In this document: positions 1-10,480 of the stretch, piece after piece
Layout: each line of letters begins with the position of its first letter
Numbering within the stretch: the first letter of the stretch is position 1
DNA from: Ignelater luminosus
Lineage: Eukaryota > Arthropoda > Insecta > Coleoptera > Elateridae
Length of the DNA stretch: 64,000 nucleotides
NCBI GenBank assembly: GCA_011009095.1
Contig: VTPC01001891.1
Location: 362,768 to 426,767 of the forward strand
Direction of reading: 5' to 3'
The notes under the pieces: generated by a model
Told to the model about the DNA's origin: nothing
Databases searched by the model: none
Seen by the model: only the letters and a program-made list of their open reading frames with translations
Translations under genes and position numbers: made by a program

Positions 1-2887
1 GGTTTTTGCATAAAATTTATTGGCTTTAATAGAGTTGATAATAAAAACCTTTAATTTTACGGTTATAATTTTACTTCACGTTTTATTTTTACTAAAAGTA
101 ATTGTTTCAGTAATCCTTTACTTTATTATAATGAAAATTAAATGTATTTTAACTAAAAAAATAATTAAACCATAACGAAGAAAAATTTTTAAATTTTCCC
201 ATTTGTCTTGTGACTTTATGTTTATAATTTTCCAAAACATAACTATGAAAAAGTGTCCCCCTGCAAATAAAAGTCGATCTGTCTCGACGTCTTTTTGTGT
301 TTCCACCAGTTTTGTACTTTTAAACCCGGCTTGTTTTAAAATGAACACATTGTATCTTTAAATCTTCGGGTTTTATGGCTATCTAATGTTTAAGACTACG
401 TACTTGATTTTAATCCGTTTTATAGTTATTTCCACGTATTTCCTTGTCTTGGGTGTATTTATCATCTAATTTTACAACACTTTATAACAACTTTTCGAAA
501 TATGTGTGACTTCTTGTAAAATGTTATCTTTAGTATTGGATCTTTATTACTTCTTTATTTAACTTTTATGCTGTCATTAGTGTAGGAATAAAATTATATT
601 GTAAAGGTTATATATTTAGTTGTTAAAAATTGCACATATCTAAATAAATACTTAGCAATTAAAGGATTAATTATGAGTTTTACATTATTTCTTATTAATT
701 CAAAGTAGTTTTTATTAGCAAATTATCTCATATAAAGACAAAAGGGTAAACATTTATTAATCTTGTATTATATATCTTTTAATGTGTTCTACGGTGCTTG
801 TACAGTCTGTTACGAATTGTAAGGATCTAAATCTTTCTTTTAATATATTTATTGTAAATGGAAGAATACAATACCTAAACAATTTACAAGACATGTATTG
901 TAATAAAAACGGATAAAATGCAGTAATTGTTGTGCAATTTATATTCTTAAAACCCACATTTAAATAATTTGCAATAGACCGTACGATATTTAAAGGATAA
1001 TTTTAGCTTATGATTTGTAACATAACATATTGTCATGTTTTTAACTGTTACCCTCAAATAAGCATTTAAAGTTCTTTTGCAAAAAGTGGCAGCGCTTTTC
1101 CAAACAAAAGCTTTTCACATCAAGAGGTTCCAGTAAAATTCCACAATTTAATCCTAGAAAGATTTTTGCATCAATCACTGTCTTTTGGTCTATGGATAAT
1201 ACTTTATAATTTAATGGAAACGGTTTCGGATACACTCAATGGATATTAATTGTTAGCCGACTTATTTAAAAATTAAAATACATAGATAGTTTCTCGTTAG
1301 TATAACTAACAGATCAAACCGAGATACAGAATAGTTACGTAATACAATTCTACAACACAGAACTTATTCCTGTTTAGATATTTAGAGGAATTTTTTATTA
1401 ACCTGTTTTGTAAAACTTAATTAAAAGCTGCGCTTTTTATGAAAACAAGAAAAAATAAGGTTTGGAATTTATGAAAGTACCAATAAATACAAGGAAATTC
1501 TATCAGTAACACGTGAGAACTTTAGGAATTTTGTAAACGTCTTTACTTTATAAAATTTAAATTTATATGAGAATAAATTAATGTGTACTATAGAGATATA
1601 ATAATAACTCAGTACTAAAAGTACGTATAATACGTAGGTAGGTAAATATTTATGGGAGGTGCTTTCTGTAAAATAATCTACGAGCAACTTTACTTTATGT
1701 ACACTCAATAGATAACCTATTCACATATACATAGTACGTGTAGTTTGATTTGATTTGTAAATATTAAATGTCAATACTTTTTAGTGTATATAACTATTGG
1801 TTAAAATGATTGATATCATTGATATTTCTTTCTGCAATCGTTTTGCAAAGCCAACTTTTTGATAGTTATTTTAGTTTTGAAATGATCTTTTACGCATTTC
1901 ATAAATTGTTTCACAAAACCAGCACAAGCTGTAATCGTATTTGTTATAATTATTGCCAAAAATAAATGAAATTTAAAAAATAACTGTCTCGTAGTGACTG
2001 TGCGCAATCGCAATATTGTATTTGTAATTACAATTAGAACGAACAGTATAGGGGAATTCGACTGTCATATGAGGAACAATCGTGAAATGTTTTTTTGAAT
2101 ATAAACAAAGATTAAAGGAAGTACGTGTGTAAAATACTTTCTTGAAACCTTACCTCTTATAAGACATTAACTGTTTGGCCTTTCTAGTAACTTGTAAATA
2201 CATTTCGCTTTTACTATAAAGGAAGATATAGACATTCCATATTGTCACGCGGGGAACGTAAAAAATTACCACTTTTGAAAATTGATTAAATAAGTTAAGA
2301 GATTTGCTCTGATTGTAAGAGTTAAACATAATTTTTTTCGCAGCAGTTACAAATCAGCTTTATTTTAAAATTGTTAAGCTAAAACTTTCTATAAAAGCAA
2401 AGAAGAAAATTATTATCACCGTCACCTGAGGGCTGAGGGACGCTTATGCCACGTGAGGGATATGTGTAAAGTAGTGAATGGAAACAATTCCGATTTCCGA
2501 AGAATCTTATGATTGTAATTTATTTTTTGTACAAATAACGTTAGAAATGCTAAAATTTATTACTAACTGTAAGATGTAGAAAGATGACGTCTTTAAGTAA
2601 TTTTATTATTTTTTCATTTTAGATAACAATGAATCGTAAAATAGTTTGACGGATTGTACCTACCTGCGAGTGTATTTAAGTTGTATATAGCTTTCAAAAA
2701 CCCTTTGTTTTTGACTTATTTTCTGTACACCACAATATTCGTCTTAGATCTGACAAGTAGTAATGATCGATAGAAATAATCTTCATAAAGCGATAGCTAA
2801 AAGAATATGCGGTTAATTTTTAGTATGTGAGCGCATTTCATTGCCTATTGTCTAAATAGTTAGTTTTAGTTTGCATATTATATGACG
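1..2887. other. AT-rich gene-free upstream DNA
   Basis: No coding region, RNA gene or clear repeat is recognised here. The open frames are short, stop at random and resemble no family I know. Base composition is uniformly AT-rich with poly-A and poly-T runs. The only slightly GC-richer spot is 2423-2462, where GAGGG recurs three times beside a CACGTG E-box. Confidence 0.6.
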
Positions 2888-4118
2888 TATACAGAGTGAT
2901 TTATAATGAGTGTAACAAACTTTGACAACTTGTTGTGGAAGCTATTTTGAACAAAAAATGTCATATGAACCTAGGTCCTATTTCAAAAGTTACAAAATTA
3001 AAAAAGATCAAAGTTTTTTAATGAGAATAATAGCAAACATTTACCTCTAGTTACCATTGAAAAAACAATACATTAATGATTATTAATCAGTTGCTTGTCA
3101 AGTACAGAGTTAATATTTGACAAGTAATTGTTTGGTGTTAAAGCGTAAAGTTAATAATTAATAGAGTAATTAGTTTTTGAAAAATGTCAAGTTTTAGTGC
3201 AGCTGAATATGCCGATATTGTTACTGTAATGGTAATGCTCGTCGTGCGTCTAGAGAATATTATCGCAGATATCCGAATAGACAGCAACCTTCTCATAGTA
3301 AAGTAATGTCAACAATGAGGAACTTGTAATCGATGCTGCTTTGGCCAACTCTACGCTTAGTACTAGACGCATCGCAAGACGGTTGCACCTTTCTCAGAAC
3401 TTTGTGTGGAGGACATTACACCGCAAAGAACTGCATCCGTATCACATTCAACGAGTTCAGGCATTACAGCCAGAAGATTATAGTCGACGTGTGGAGTTTT
3501 GTACACGGTTGCTAGGCAAGACTGCGAAAGATCCAGATTTTACAAGTAGAGTACATATTGTGAACTGATGAGGCTCAATTTACAAGGGATGATATTAATA
3601 CTACCCACAACTATCATTTATGGTTTCTTCAAAATCCCCATGCCATCGTACAACAAAAATTTCAACATCGTTTTAGTGTTAATACATGGACTGACATTTT
3701 TAACTCGCGGTTGCTTGATATCGAAGTTCTTCACGATCGCCTAAATGCTGAACGATATACTACTTTCCTAGATGGAAGGCTTTATGAGATGCTGGAAGAC
3801 ACACCACTTCATATACGGCAACAAATGTGGTACCAGCATGATGGCGCCCCAGTAAGTGGCTAAGTATGCTAACAGATGAATTGCCCGTGGGGGTTCTGTC
3901 GCTTGGCCTCTCCTTTAGATTTTTACCTTTGAGGTCGCCTAAACCACCAGATCTACAGTGTTGAAATAAACACTTGCAAACAATTATTGCACAGAATAAT
4001 GGATGCGGCAAATCAAATTTCTAATGACAATGTCATCGTTCGTGTTTATGGCTCTATGATTTGCAAGTGTCGTGCTTCTATTCAGGCTCAAGAGACACAT
4101 CTTGAGCACCTGTTATAA
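2888..4118 (+). mobile_element. Decayed DUF4817-type mariner-like DNA transposon
   Basis: The left end reads TATACAGAGTGATTT (2888-2902), a variant of the TATACAGGGTGATTT-like terminus of the arthropod Tc1/mariner relatives whose transposase starts with a DUF4817 helix-turn-helix. A broken transposase follows on the same strand (3184-4118). No matching right-hand inverted repeat was found beyond 4118, so the 3' end is truncated or too decayed to place; the boundary given is the transposase stop. A lone copy of a right-end-like terminus occurs far away at 18586-18599. Confidence 0.85.
3184..4118 (+). pseudogene. Broken DUF4817/DDE transposase of mariner-like element
   Basis: The intact protein would bind the element's ends and cut and paste it. 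The N-terminus starts at ATG 3184 (MSSFSAAEYADIV). It shifts frame near 3225 into the helix-turn-helix part (NARRASREYYRRYPNRQQPS), which meets a stop at about 3327. A second stretch from 3341 carries STRRIARRLHLSQNFVWRTL and runs into a stop at 3566. After another frameshift the catalytic core continues with TDEAQFTRDDINTTHNYHLW (first catalytic Asp) and later WYQHDGAPVSG (second Asp), then a stop. The third-Asp segment near 3880-3950 is damaged: GGSVAWPL is followed by a small deletion where SPDLNPLDF is expected. The C-terminus (RIMDAANQIS to THLEHLL) ends at TAA 4116-4118. At least three frame breaks plus the damaged third acidic site make it non-functional. Family assignment is firm; age is inferred to be old. 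Confidence 0.88.
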
Positions 4119-4320
4119 GTCTCTCACTTTCTCTTGTTTTCAAATTAAAGCTCAACTAAATTGAAACTTAAAAACTAACAACTGCCCATCTGTATTTCGT
4201 ATTGAAACTGAAGTTTACCTAAAGCTTCTCTGGGATGATTTCAATAAATCTCAGGTTGTGTGCTTTGAAAAGAAATATAAAAAAGAGTTCCATAGGCTTG
4301 ATGTGGAAACTAGAGCTGTG
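4119..4320. other. Presumed 3' tail of the DUF4817-type element; no gene
   Basis: This short AT-rich stretch follows the transposase stop. It may include the element's 3' untranslated tail, but no terminal inverted repeat or target-site duplication could be identified. Confidence 0.4.
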
Positions 4321-4457
4321 CATAATAATCGATGTGATTAACATTAAAAACTCGATTAATAGATTCTCCAGATTAATCGCATAACCGATTATATTGATTA
4401 GAAAATTCATCGATTATTTAATTAATCGATTGTCTGATTAATCAATTGTTCGATTAG
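4321..4457. repeat. TAATC/GATTA-rich repeat cluster
   Basis: About ten copies of GATTA or its complement TAATC are packed into roughly 140 bp, many as ATTAATCGATT-like palindromes (for example around 4421-4432). The spacing is irregular, so this is not a simple satellite. It may be a degenerate interspersed repeat: the GAGCTGTGC just before it could belong to the same unit. It could also act as a homeodomain (TAATC) binding cluster. I favour the repeat reading because it sits between two transposon remnants. Confidence 0.55.
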
Positions 4458-5067
4458 CTTAGCCCCTTTCCCCAAAACCTGAGAAAAGACCCCTAAAATT
4501 TTCGTCAAACCCAAACCCATACCTTGAATAAATGTATGTTTTGTTTTTGTATATTCGTTTTTCAATAAGAAAAATCTTTGTTTTGGTATTGCTTGTCCAT
4601 TTCGAGATTTTTAAAGAAAGAAGAAATTTTAGATAAAGCTGTAGCCTTCTGTATCTTTGAAGTAGTGCGTTTCTGATTGTGTGTTTCCAAAAATCGCTTT
4701 TTAAATTTTCAGTTAAAGACCGTTTTGCAACGTTTTGATTTTATTTCTGAAACATCTCGTATAAGTTTGCTGTAACGAACTGAAACGTATGCAAGGTGGC
4801 TTCTCCCAGTAAAATTACAACCATCTTTTTAAATAAAATTGTATCTTGATATACACAGAATGTTTGGTTACCATGGTAAACAATGTTATTTACAGTACCA
4901 CATTCAGGAAGTAAAAAATAAAAGCTCTAGTGAGAACTTTTCATGTAACTGAGACATAATCTGGAGAGGAAACAAGCATATCTCTGATGAAGAGTTAAGT
5001 TACACTGCTGAGAAACAAATAAGTTACTAAACCTTCTATTTGATCTAAAGAAAAGAAGGAAACGTAC
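4458..5067. other. AT-rich spacer, nothing recognised
   Basis: There is no gene or repeat that I can support between the TAATC cluster and the mariner left end. Confidence 0.5.
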
Positions 5068-5097
5068 TACGAGGCTGGATTGAAAAGTTTCCGAAAT
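5068..5097 (+). repeat. Mariner left terminal inverted repeat
   Basis: It starts TACGAGGCTGGATTGAAAAG and is the exact reverse complement, 30 of 30 bases, of 5647-5676. The outer TA is the target-site duplication. Confidence 0.96.
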
Positions 5098-5252
5098 CGC
5101 CCATAGATGGCGGTCGTAATTCAATTTATTTTGCATCATCAAGTAGGCTGGTATTTCAATTGTTCATAAAAAAATCAAATTGATCTGTCATTTAGTTCAC
5201 TTTTGATAACCGTTGATGCACTTGAGTATTTCATGATTTTTCAGTTGTGGAG

Positions 5253-5608
5253 AAATATGAAATTAGAGCTGTCATGAAGTTTTTTTATTTTAAAGCCAGA
5301 TTGGATTCTGTTCTTGGCGACTCTTCAGATGCCTGAATTTAAACGTGGACGTACCCACACAATTGATGAACCTTATTCAGGGCGCCCGAAATTTGCGACT
5401 ACTTCAGAATTCATTTACAGAATCCATGATATGGTATTAAACAATGGTTGAATAAAAGTATAAAAGTTCGTAAAATAGTTGAGGCTGTGGGCATCTCGTA
5501 TGAACGTGTCGTCAATATATTGCACTAAGAGTTGGGATTAAAAATACTTTCAGGACTCAGTCCAAAACAAAAACTGTTGAATTACACGGTGATTATGTAG
5601 AAAAATAA
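5253..5608 (+). pseudogene. Mariner transposase remnant, helix-turn-helix half only
   Basis: Recognisable mariner segments appear in three frames. KYEIRAVMKFFYFKARLDSV with LGDSS is the first helix-turn-helix, followed by a stop. EFKRGRTHTIDEPYSGRP with HDMVLNN is the linker. IKVRKIVEAVGISYERVVN with ELGLK is the second helix-turn-helix. After about 5570 the sequence jumps to the C-terminal GDYVEK and stop. All three catalytic aspartates lie in the deleted part. With stops and frameshifts as well as the deletion, no functional transposase is possible. A DNA-binding-only fragment could in principle act as a repressor, but the frame breaks argue against it. Confidence 0.9.
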
Positions 5609-5646
5609 AATATATCTTATGTTGAATTTCATTTGTTTTTATTTTC

Positions 5647-5676
5647 ATTTCGGAAACTTTTCAATCCAGCCTCGTA
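5647..5676 (-). repeat. Mariner right terminal inverted repeat
   Basis: It ends CTTTTCAATCCAGCCTCGTA, the exact inverse of the left end at 5068-5097, and terminates in the TA target duplication. Confidence 0.96.
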
Positions 5677-6512
5677 TCTAAAAGATCTAGAACAGTCACG
5701 TGCGGGACAAAGTTTAACCCCCCCTCCACACACACACCTCCCTCTCACTCTCTCTCTCTCTCTCTCTTTTTAAATAGATCTAACCTTTAAATTTAAAATT
5801 TGAAGGTAAGTGATTGTAATATTAGTTACTCTTAAACAAGTGAGATTAGTTGTTATATTTACATTTCCACTAGATTTACAGTAACTAATTTGAATTTCTC
5901 GGACTTTTTATCAAGTGGAGAACAACGGCGGTAAAAACAATACAGCACAGGATATTTAGACATAGACTATCGCATTTGTGTATATAACTTGCTGTAATCA
6001 ATAAGCAAATATTGATCATTTGTGAGATATATGTAGCTATAAATGAAAAAAAAACAATTAACTTCATAACAAATTAAAGAAGTAACAAATATATGATTTA
6101 TATTAGACTTATATATCACTTGTTCATTCAAGGATATGTTGCCAAAAGTAAATATGCAAAAACTTAAGCGACTGGTAACTAAAAGATAAAAATGTATTTT
6201 AAAGAATTTCTAAATATTACCTATTGCTGTGGAATGCCCTTACACATTTAGCACATTTAAGTAAGTAAAAGTAAAATTAAAAGGGAATATTGTAAATTAC
6301 CATTTTGGAGCAAAGATTACACCAAGAAATCACCAAGCAAGATTATGAATCGCTAAATAAGTTGCCAATAGCCAATTCTGAATCTTGACGTTAGTCAGAA
6401 TTAAAAGTAGCCCGATTGGCTAAAAATTGTCATATGTGCCAACACTAATGTATCGTGCATACAATTTGTAATTTATGCAACTAAATATTCAGCTGCATTT
6501 AACAAGGTTGCA
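5677..6512. other. AT-rich spacer containing a microsatellite
   Basis: Apart from the CA/CT repeat at 5726-5767 I see no gene or repeat. A GTAAGT donor-like site follows GAAG at about 5803, but no exon can be supported in front of it. Confidence 0.5.
5726..5767. repeat. Compound (CA)n/(CT)n microsatellite
   Basis: A short CA run at 5726-5737 is followed by an uninterrupted CT run at 5748-5767. This is simple-sequence DNA, likely length-polymorphic. Confidence 0.9.
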
Positions 6513-6709
6513 CAGGGCTGGCACTAAGATATTGGGCGCCTACAGCAGAATTTCTTAAGGCACATTTCGTGTGATAAATAGGGTGATACGTGGTGCGTTT
6601 AACGTCATTTTCAATTGTCTTGTTCTCCACTGTGCAGCGCAGTGCAGCGCCTAGCCACCGCGGAATCTTTGGCAAGTTGCCTCATTTGTATGCGCTTGCG
6701 CCGGCCCTG
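6513..6709. mobile_element. Small hAT-like MITE (about 200 bp)
   Basis: The ends are imperfect inverted repeats: CAGGGCTGGCACTAAG on the left, and the reverse complement of the right end gives CAGGGCCGGCGCAAGC. The CAGGG start and short length fit a hAT-type miniature element. The flanking 8-mers AGGTTGCA and ATGTTGGG agree at only 5 of 8 positions, so the target duplication, if real, is decayed. The interior is GC- and CpG-richer than its surroundings (GGGCGCC, CGCGG). The element at 53582-53784 shares end and internal motifs and is probably a relative. Confidence 0.6.
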
Positions 6710-7264
6710 ATGTTGGGTTTTCCTCCTCTTGTTTTTCATAGCTATCCCTTTTAGAAATTGGATACTATATTATACAATCATGAAGATATTTAGGATATGC
6801 AAAGTGTGCTGCCTACCTATTTGTAGCGCCTTAAATTAGGCGCAGTGTATTTTATAAAATCAAATTTTTGCAAACGAAGTTTTAAAAAAAGTTAGATAAA
6901 ACACGTTTTTCTTATAATGAAAATTGTTTTCCACTGTATGTTAAGATGTAATCGCCTATACAAGCTTATCCAGGAAAAGACTAGATTTTTGTTAGCTCGT
7001 TTAATTATTTCTTGTGAACTTAATCCATTGCCAGATGATGGAGGAGATTAAAAAAATGAGTCCAGAAGATCTTAAACTAAGGTTCGCATACACAACGGCA
7101 CACATACAAACTCATCGCATGCAAGGATAGGATAAGGAAGTTTGGGGTCCGTCATAACGACTTGATTATCAGACAAAACAGAAAAGACCAGCGGAAGAGA
7201 GGTAGAGATAATAGTGTAGTTAACAAAGGAAGCAAGTACTCATTACTTAAGGAGGGTCCTAACC
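6710..7264. other. Spacer, nothing firmly recognised
   Basis: There are no coding or RNA features. The last 200 bp, next to the LINE C-terminus, could be that element's 3' untranslated region on the minus strand, but neither a tail nor a target duplication was found. Confidence 0.4.
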
Positions 7265-7289
7265 CAAACTATATTTCTGGCAATTAAAC

Positions 7290-7800
7290 AGTGACGTGTA
7301 ATATGTTGAGGAAACAAAAAAGTTCTTTGTATACATGTAAATTGTTAGAAGACAGAATTGTAATAATGGTTGCCGGCAATGCACTCCTAAGCGATTTAAC
7401 GAAAAGAGTAACTGATTGGTTTGTTTTATTCCTTGGACATCCGAGGATGGTATTATAGTTAAGTCTGCAAACGGATTACAATGAGAACAAGTCGGAGAAT
7501 CGAATACACCAATTCTGCTTAAATGAGCAGGGTAAAGAGTATGTCCAAACTTTAACCGAGCAATTGAAGTATAAAGCAGACGAGATGTTGCTATGATTGG
7601 TATATTATGAACGGTTTCGAAGGAAAATCAAGCCATATTGGTGGGATGAATGACATTAGAATCCCCCCAATGTTTTATCAAAACGGTGCAAACAAGCTGT
7701 GTTTTACAGTGACAGGTGATGTCTTGAATAAATATGTGAGGCATAGTGTACAGTGATTTGGAAGTGACGGACTTTTTGGAAAGGGCATTGGCTAGCTTAT
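7290..7800 (-). pseudogene. LINE RNase H and C-terminal region remnant
   Basis: On the minus strand NKLANALSKKS corresponds to the last RNase H motif (normally GNE-AD-LAK; here the Asp has become Asn). Further on comes ARLKFGHTLYPAHLSRIG and then DSPTCSHCN, the R-x-GH and paired-Cys signature at the C-terminus of I/jockey-group polyproteins. A hydrophobic C-terminal stretch (LRSALPATIITILSSNNLHV) follows before the final stop near 7270. RNase H would have removed the RNA strand during target-primed reverse transcription. The segment is interrupted by several stops and frame changes. Confidence 0.75.
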
Positions 7801-8214
7801 TGCAATGTATAAAAACGTAACACTTAATTCAATATAAACGTGTTGCAAATGTTTTACTTCTAAGAGTTGGTCAATCGTACAGACTATGACAGGGTTCTTC
7901 TAATCTATATGGGATTTAGATTTAGAGATTTAATTAGTACTTTGTAAATATCAGTAGTAAGGTCAACACCCCATTTTAATACGAAACCTAAATACTTAAT
8001 GCTAGACCTTACAGGACTTTCAGTATCGAAAAACTGTATGTCCGAGAGAAATGTTATTCGAGCATTGAAAGCTGTTCAACTGTTCAATTTGGTTACTAAA
8101 CTCTGCGGTTTGCTAGTTAGGCATCTGTTTTTATGAGACATGTGTATGCATAAATCTTCTGCACACTGAATGTTCGCCAATTAAGTGGCAAACATCTAAA
8201 GTACCTCTATAAGT

Positions 8215-8850
8215 TTAAAAAGATGGGCTCGGAATAAAGTTTTGCGGGAAACCCACAGATATAAATCGTGGGCCCAGAATGTTATTACAGGTTAACCAAA
8301 TGTAAAGTAGACAAATTCTAAACAAATTCCATATGACATTAGCGGTAAAGTGTGGTAAACCAATGCTCCGTAACGTGGTCTTCAGAATATCTAATTTAAC
8401 ATTATTATAAGCATTTTCGAGGTCTACAAATATAGCTCTCAAAGTACCTCTTTTCGAAAAATATCAGCTGAATGTCTAACAATAAAGTCGATTGCATCCA
8501 ATGTTTTTTCCTGAACCGTGCTGTTTAGGATGAAAGTATACATAGAGTATTATATCAGTTTACAATACACATTATAATTGTTTTTTAAGGATATCATAGA
8601 TCTGGTCATAACAAAAGTGTCGACTTTGATCCAATTTTGTTATGCCAAGGTCTTTGATATTCTTAAAACAAGCCCAAGTGTAGTGCATATTGTAAACAGA
8701 TAAAATACTCACTCTGTATGTCGTTCTCTTAAAAGTCTTGGTAATACAAGATAATAGAGAAATGGGCCGACATGATAAAGTTAAACCCGCGTTTTTCTTA
8801 GGTTTTAATATTTGTATGATAAGAACGGTTTTGAGTGTAACCACTCAAAC
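8215..8850 (-). pseudogene. LINE reverse transcriptase fragment
   Basis: The minus strand reads ILKPKKNAGLTLSCRPISLL (RT motif 1), then a Q-x-K-T-DAID helix, then MRAIFVDLENAYNNVKLDIL, which carries the first RT aspartate in the form FVDLENAY, then LRSIGLP and VGFPQNFIPSPSF (normally GLPQGS-LSP). The F-x-DD active-site segment expected next is not recognisable. Ten or more stops and frame changes across the element rule out activity. RT type is non-LTR. Confidence 0.85.
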
Positions 8851-8859
8851 GATATTAAG

Positions 8860-9240
8860 CTACATATCATTAAAGCAGATAATAAAATGTCTATTCCTAC
8901 GGATGGAAATGAAAAAACAAAGCAAATGATTTAGTGCTAGCTTTTTTAGTAATTCAAGGAGTAGATTATCATTTACCGTTTTATTGGAGGAGGTCTTGTT
9001 AAGCTTTCTTACGTGTTTCCAAACGTGTTTTAAAGGGGTGTCTGGCCAGTTGGCTGATAAATCGTTCCCAGTTATCTTTCTTTTCATTTTTTATCAAGCG
9101 CTTTGTATAGGCACACGTTTGTTTATATTTCAGAAAGTCTTCAAGTGTTCGAATACGTCTGAATATTCTAGTGAGTATTTTCTGACCTGAACAGCTGTCT
9201 TACACTCTTTATCCCAGCATGGGGGATTTGGTCTATCCTT
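8860..9240 (-). pseudogene. LINE linker between endonuclease and reverse transcriptase
   Basis: The conserved PPCWDKECKTAV block is followed by basic residues (FLKYKQTCAYTKRLIKNEKK, then DNWERFISQL) and PDTPLKHVWKHVRKLNKTSS. This is the typical region after the endonuclease in jockey/I-group LINEs (consensus WWD-EC ... W ... TP-S-VW-KIR). It is frameshifted at about 9087. Confidence 0.8.
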
Positions 9241-9439
9241 GAGAGAAGGAAGTCTGTTGAATGGAAATGTATTATAAGCAGCAGTATTTATCGCATTTAT
9301 TTATAAGAAAAACGATCTCTTCTTCGGTGGAATGAAAGACAGGTATATTTTCATTTCTTGTTGCGATATTTCTTGGAAGCGATTGTACTAGCTATTATAC
9401 TTCAAACACATTACAATAGAAGCTCGCCAAGTAAGCTTT

Positions 9440-10037
9440 GGAGCAATATCGGTAGTGGTAAAAGTTATGTCAATGACCAATATCTTGACACCAGGTTGTG
9501 TAAATCTAGTTTATCATTGTGAAAGGTATTGTCTAAGACAGTAATGGTTTTTACTAGGATATTACCTTTATTGCCATTTTTTAATGAGCCGAACGTGCAA
9601 TGGTTTGTGATTTAAAATCTTCACCAATTATATAGGGAGAGGAGATTTGCAAACAGGCACTAACGTAATCACTGCAGGAAATGTGGAAGTTTACTGAGCA
9701 GTACATTGAGACAAAAAAGAGGTTATATTTAAGTTAATGTTACGCCACAAACTAAGATATCATCATGACTGTTATGAAAAGTAAGGGGAACGAAATCAAT
9801 TCGTTTGTCAATTGAGATTGCTACTCCGCCATAGCCATCATTACGATCCTACCTAATGATGGCATAGTATTTGAATTGAACAGGTTCATCAGATTCATAC
9901 CATGTTTTTGACAAATGTGCAATGTCGATATTGGACACAGCGAATACATAGTTAAGATCACATTTCTTAGACACAGTCAATTGTCTATTGCACCGTTATA
10001 TGTTAAGATTAGTGCTTGCGGTGAAAATGTTATCCAT
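9440..10037 (-). pseudogene. LINE apurinic-type endonuclease fragment
   Basis: ORF2 probably began with MDNIFTASTNLNI at 10037. Recognisable motifs are IDIAHLSKTWYESDEPVQF (normally L-ET-L), DRNDGYGGVAISIDKRI (the DR-DG-GGGVAI motif), PYIIGEDFKSQT (normally GGDFNAH, a catalytic motif now damaged to GEDFKS) and VIDITFTTTDIAPKLTWRA (normally S-DLT). The order and spacing match the exonuclease-endonuclease-phosphatase fold that nicks target DNA. The altered catalytic motif and stops show it is dead. Confidence 0.85.
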
Positions 10038-10048
10038 ATTAGAGCAAA

Positions 10049-10480
10049 TTAAGTACAAACATCAGATGGATCTAACAGATACTCATGAGAAGACACCCCA
10101 GAGAGTAAATCTTGAAAAACATCGAGGTTATTGCAAATCTCATAACAGGCTACACTATGTTTTAATTTTGAAACCAAACATCTCATTCTAGCCTTTAGTC
10201 AAGGTGTTTTCTTCAATTGCACCAACAAGTATGGATCATCTTGAATTCTTGATCCTTAACGGTTTGTAGGAATTCACAAAAGTGTTCCTAAGTAATAAAT
10301 TTCAAATCTTAAAAAAACATAAAGATGATTTGAGATTCGTCAAAAAAAGGAGAGTCATATTCAGCTATTTGTGATAGTTTTTTGCGCTTTTTGTGCATGC
10401 CGTAATTTACGCAAATAGGTATTCTTTGATGATCCAATCGATTCTTGCTGTGTTTAAGAGCCAATTCTCTTTTATTACTT
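10049..10480 (-). pseudogene. Possible LINE ORF1 remnant
   Basis: Upstream of ORF2 and ending 11 bases before its presumed ATG, the minus strand shows a coding-like stretch: DPYLLVQLKKTP, RMRCLVSKLKHSVACYEICN and LLSGVSSHEYLLDP, then a stop at 10049-10051. Lysine-rich residues lie further upstream. Position fits ORF1 (gag-like), but no Cys-rich knuckle was seen, so the call rests mainly on context. Confidence 0.4.

Larger units (their letters stand above)
5068..5676 (+). mobile_element. Internally deleted mariner element with intact terminal repeats
   Basis: The element is bounded by perfect 30-bp inverted repeats that include the TA target duplication at each end. It is about 609 bp long, against about 1.3 kb for a full mariner. 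The interior holds the DNA-binding half of a mariner transposase, joined directly to the last residues of the protein (GDYVEK then stop at 5606-5608) and the 3' end. The whole catalytic DDD domain is missing. This is the usual non-autonomous deletion derivative, which can be mobilised only by transposase supplied in trans. Perfect terminal repeats beside frame-damaged coding remains suggest the ends were under selection for mobility, or that insertion is fairly recent. Confidence 0.93.
7265..10480 (-). mobile_element. Decayed non-LTR retrotransposon (I superfamily, with RNase H)
   Basis: Read on the minus strand, the order is an ORF1-like scrap (10480-10049), an apurinic-type endonuclease (10037 to about 9440), a linker with the conserved PPCWDKEC block, a reverse transcriptase (about 8850-8215), and RNase H plus a C-terminal cysteine motif (about 7800-7290). 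This order, with RNase H after the reverse transcriptase, matches the I/LOA-type lineage rather than RTE. Every domain is broken by stops and frameshifts, so this is a fossil. The 3' tail and 5' boundary are uncertain. Confidence 0.85.

Noticed and set aside
3760-4011. Minus-strand open frame of 83 codons
   Set aside because: It is the antisense shadow of the broken DUF4817-type transposase.
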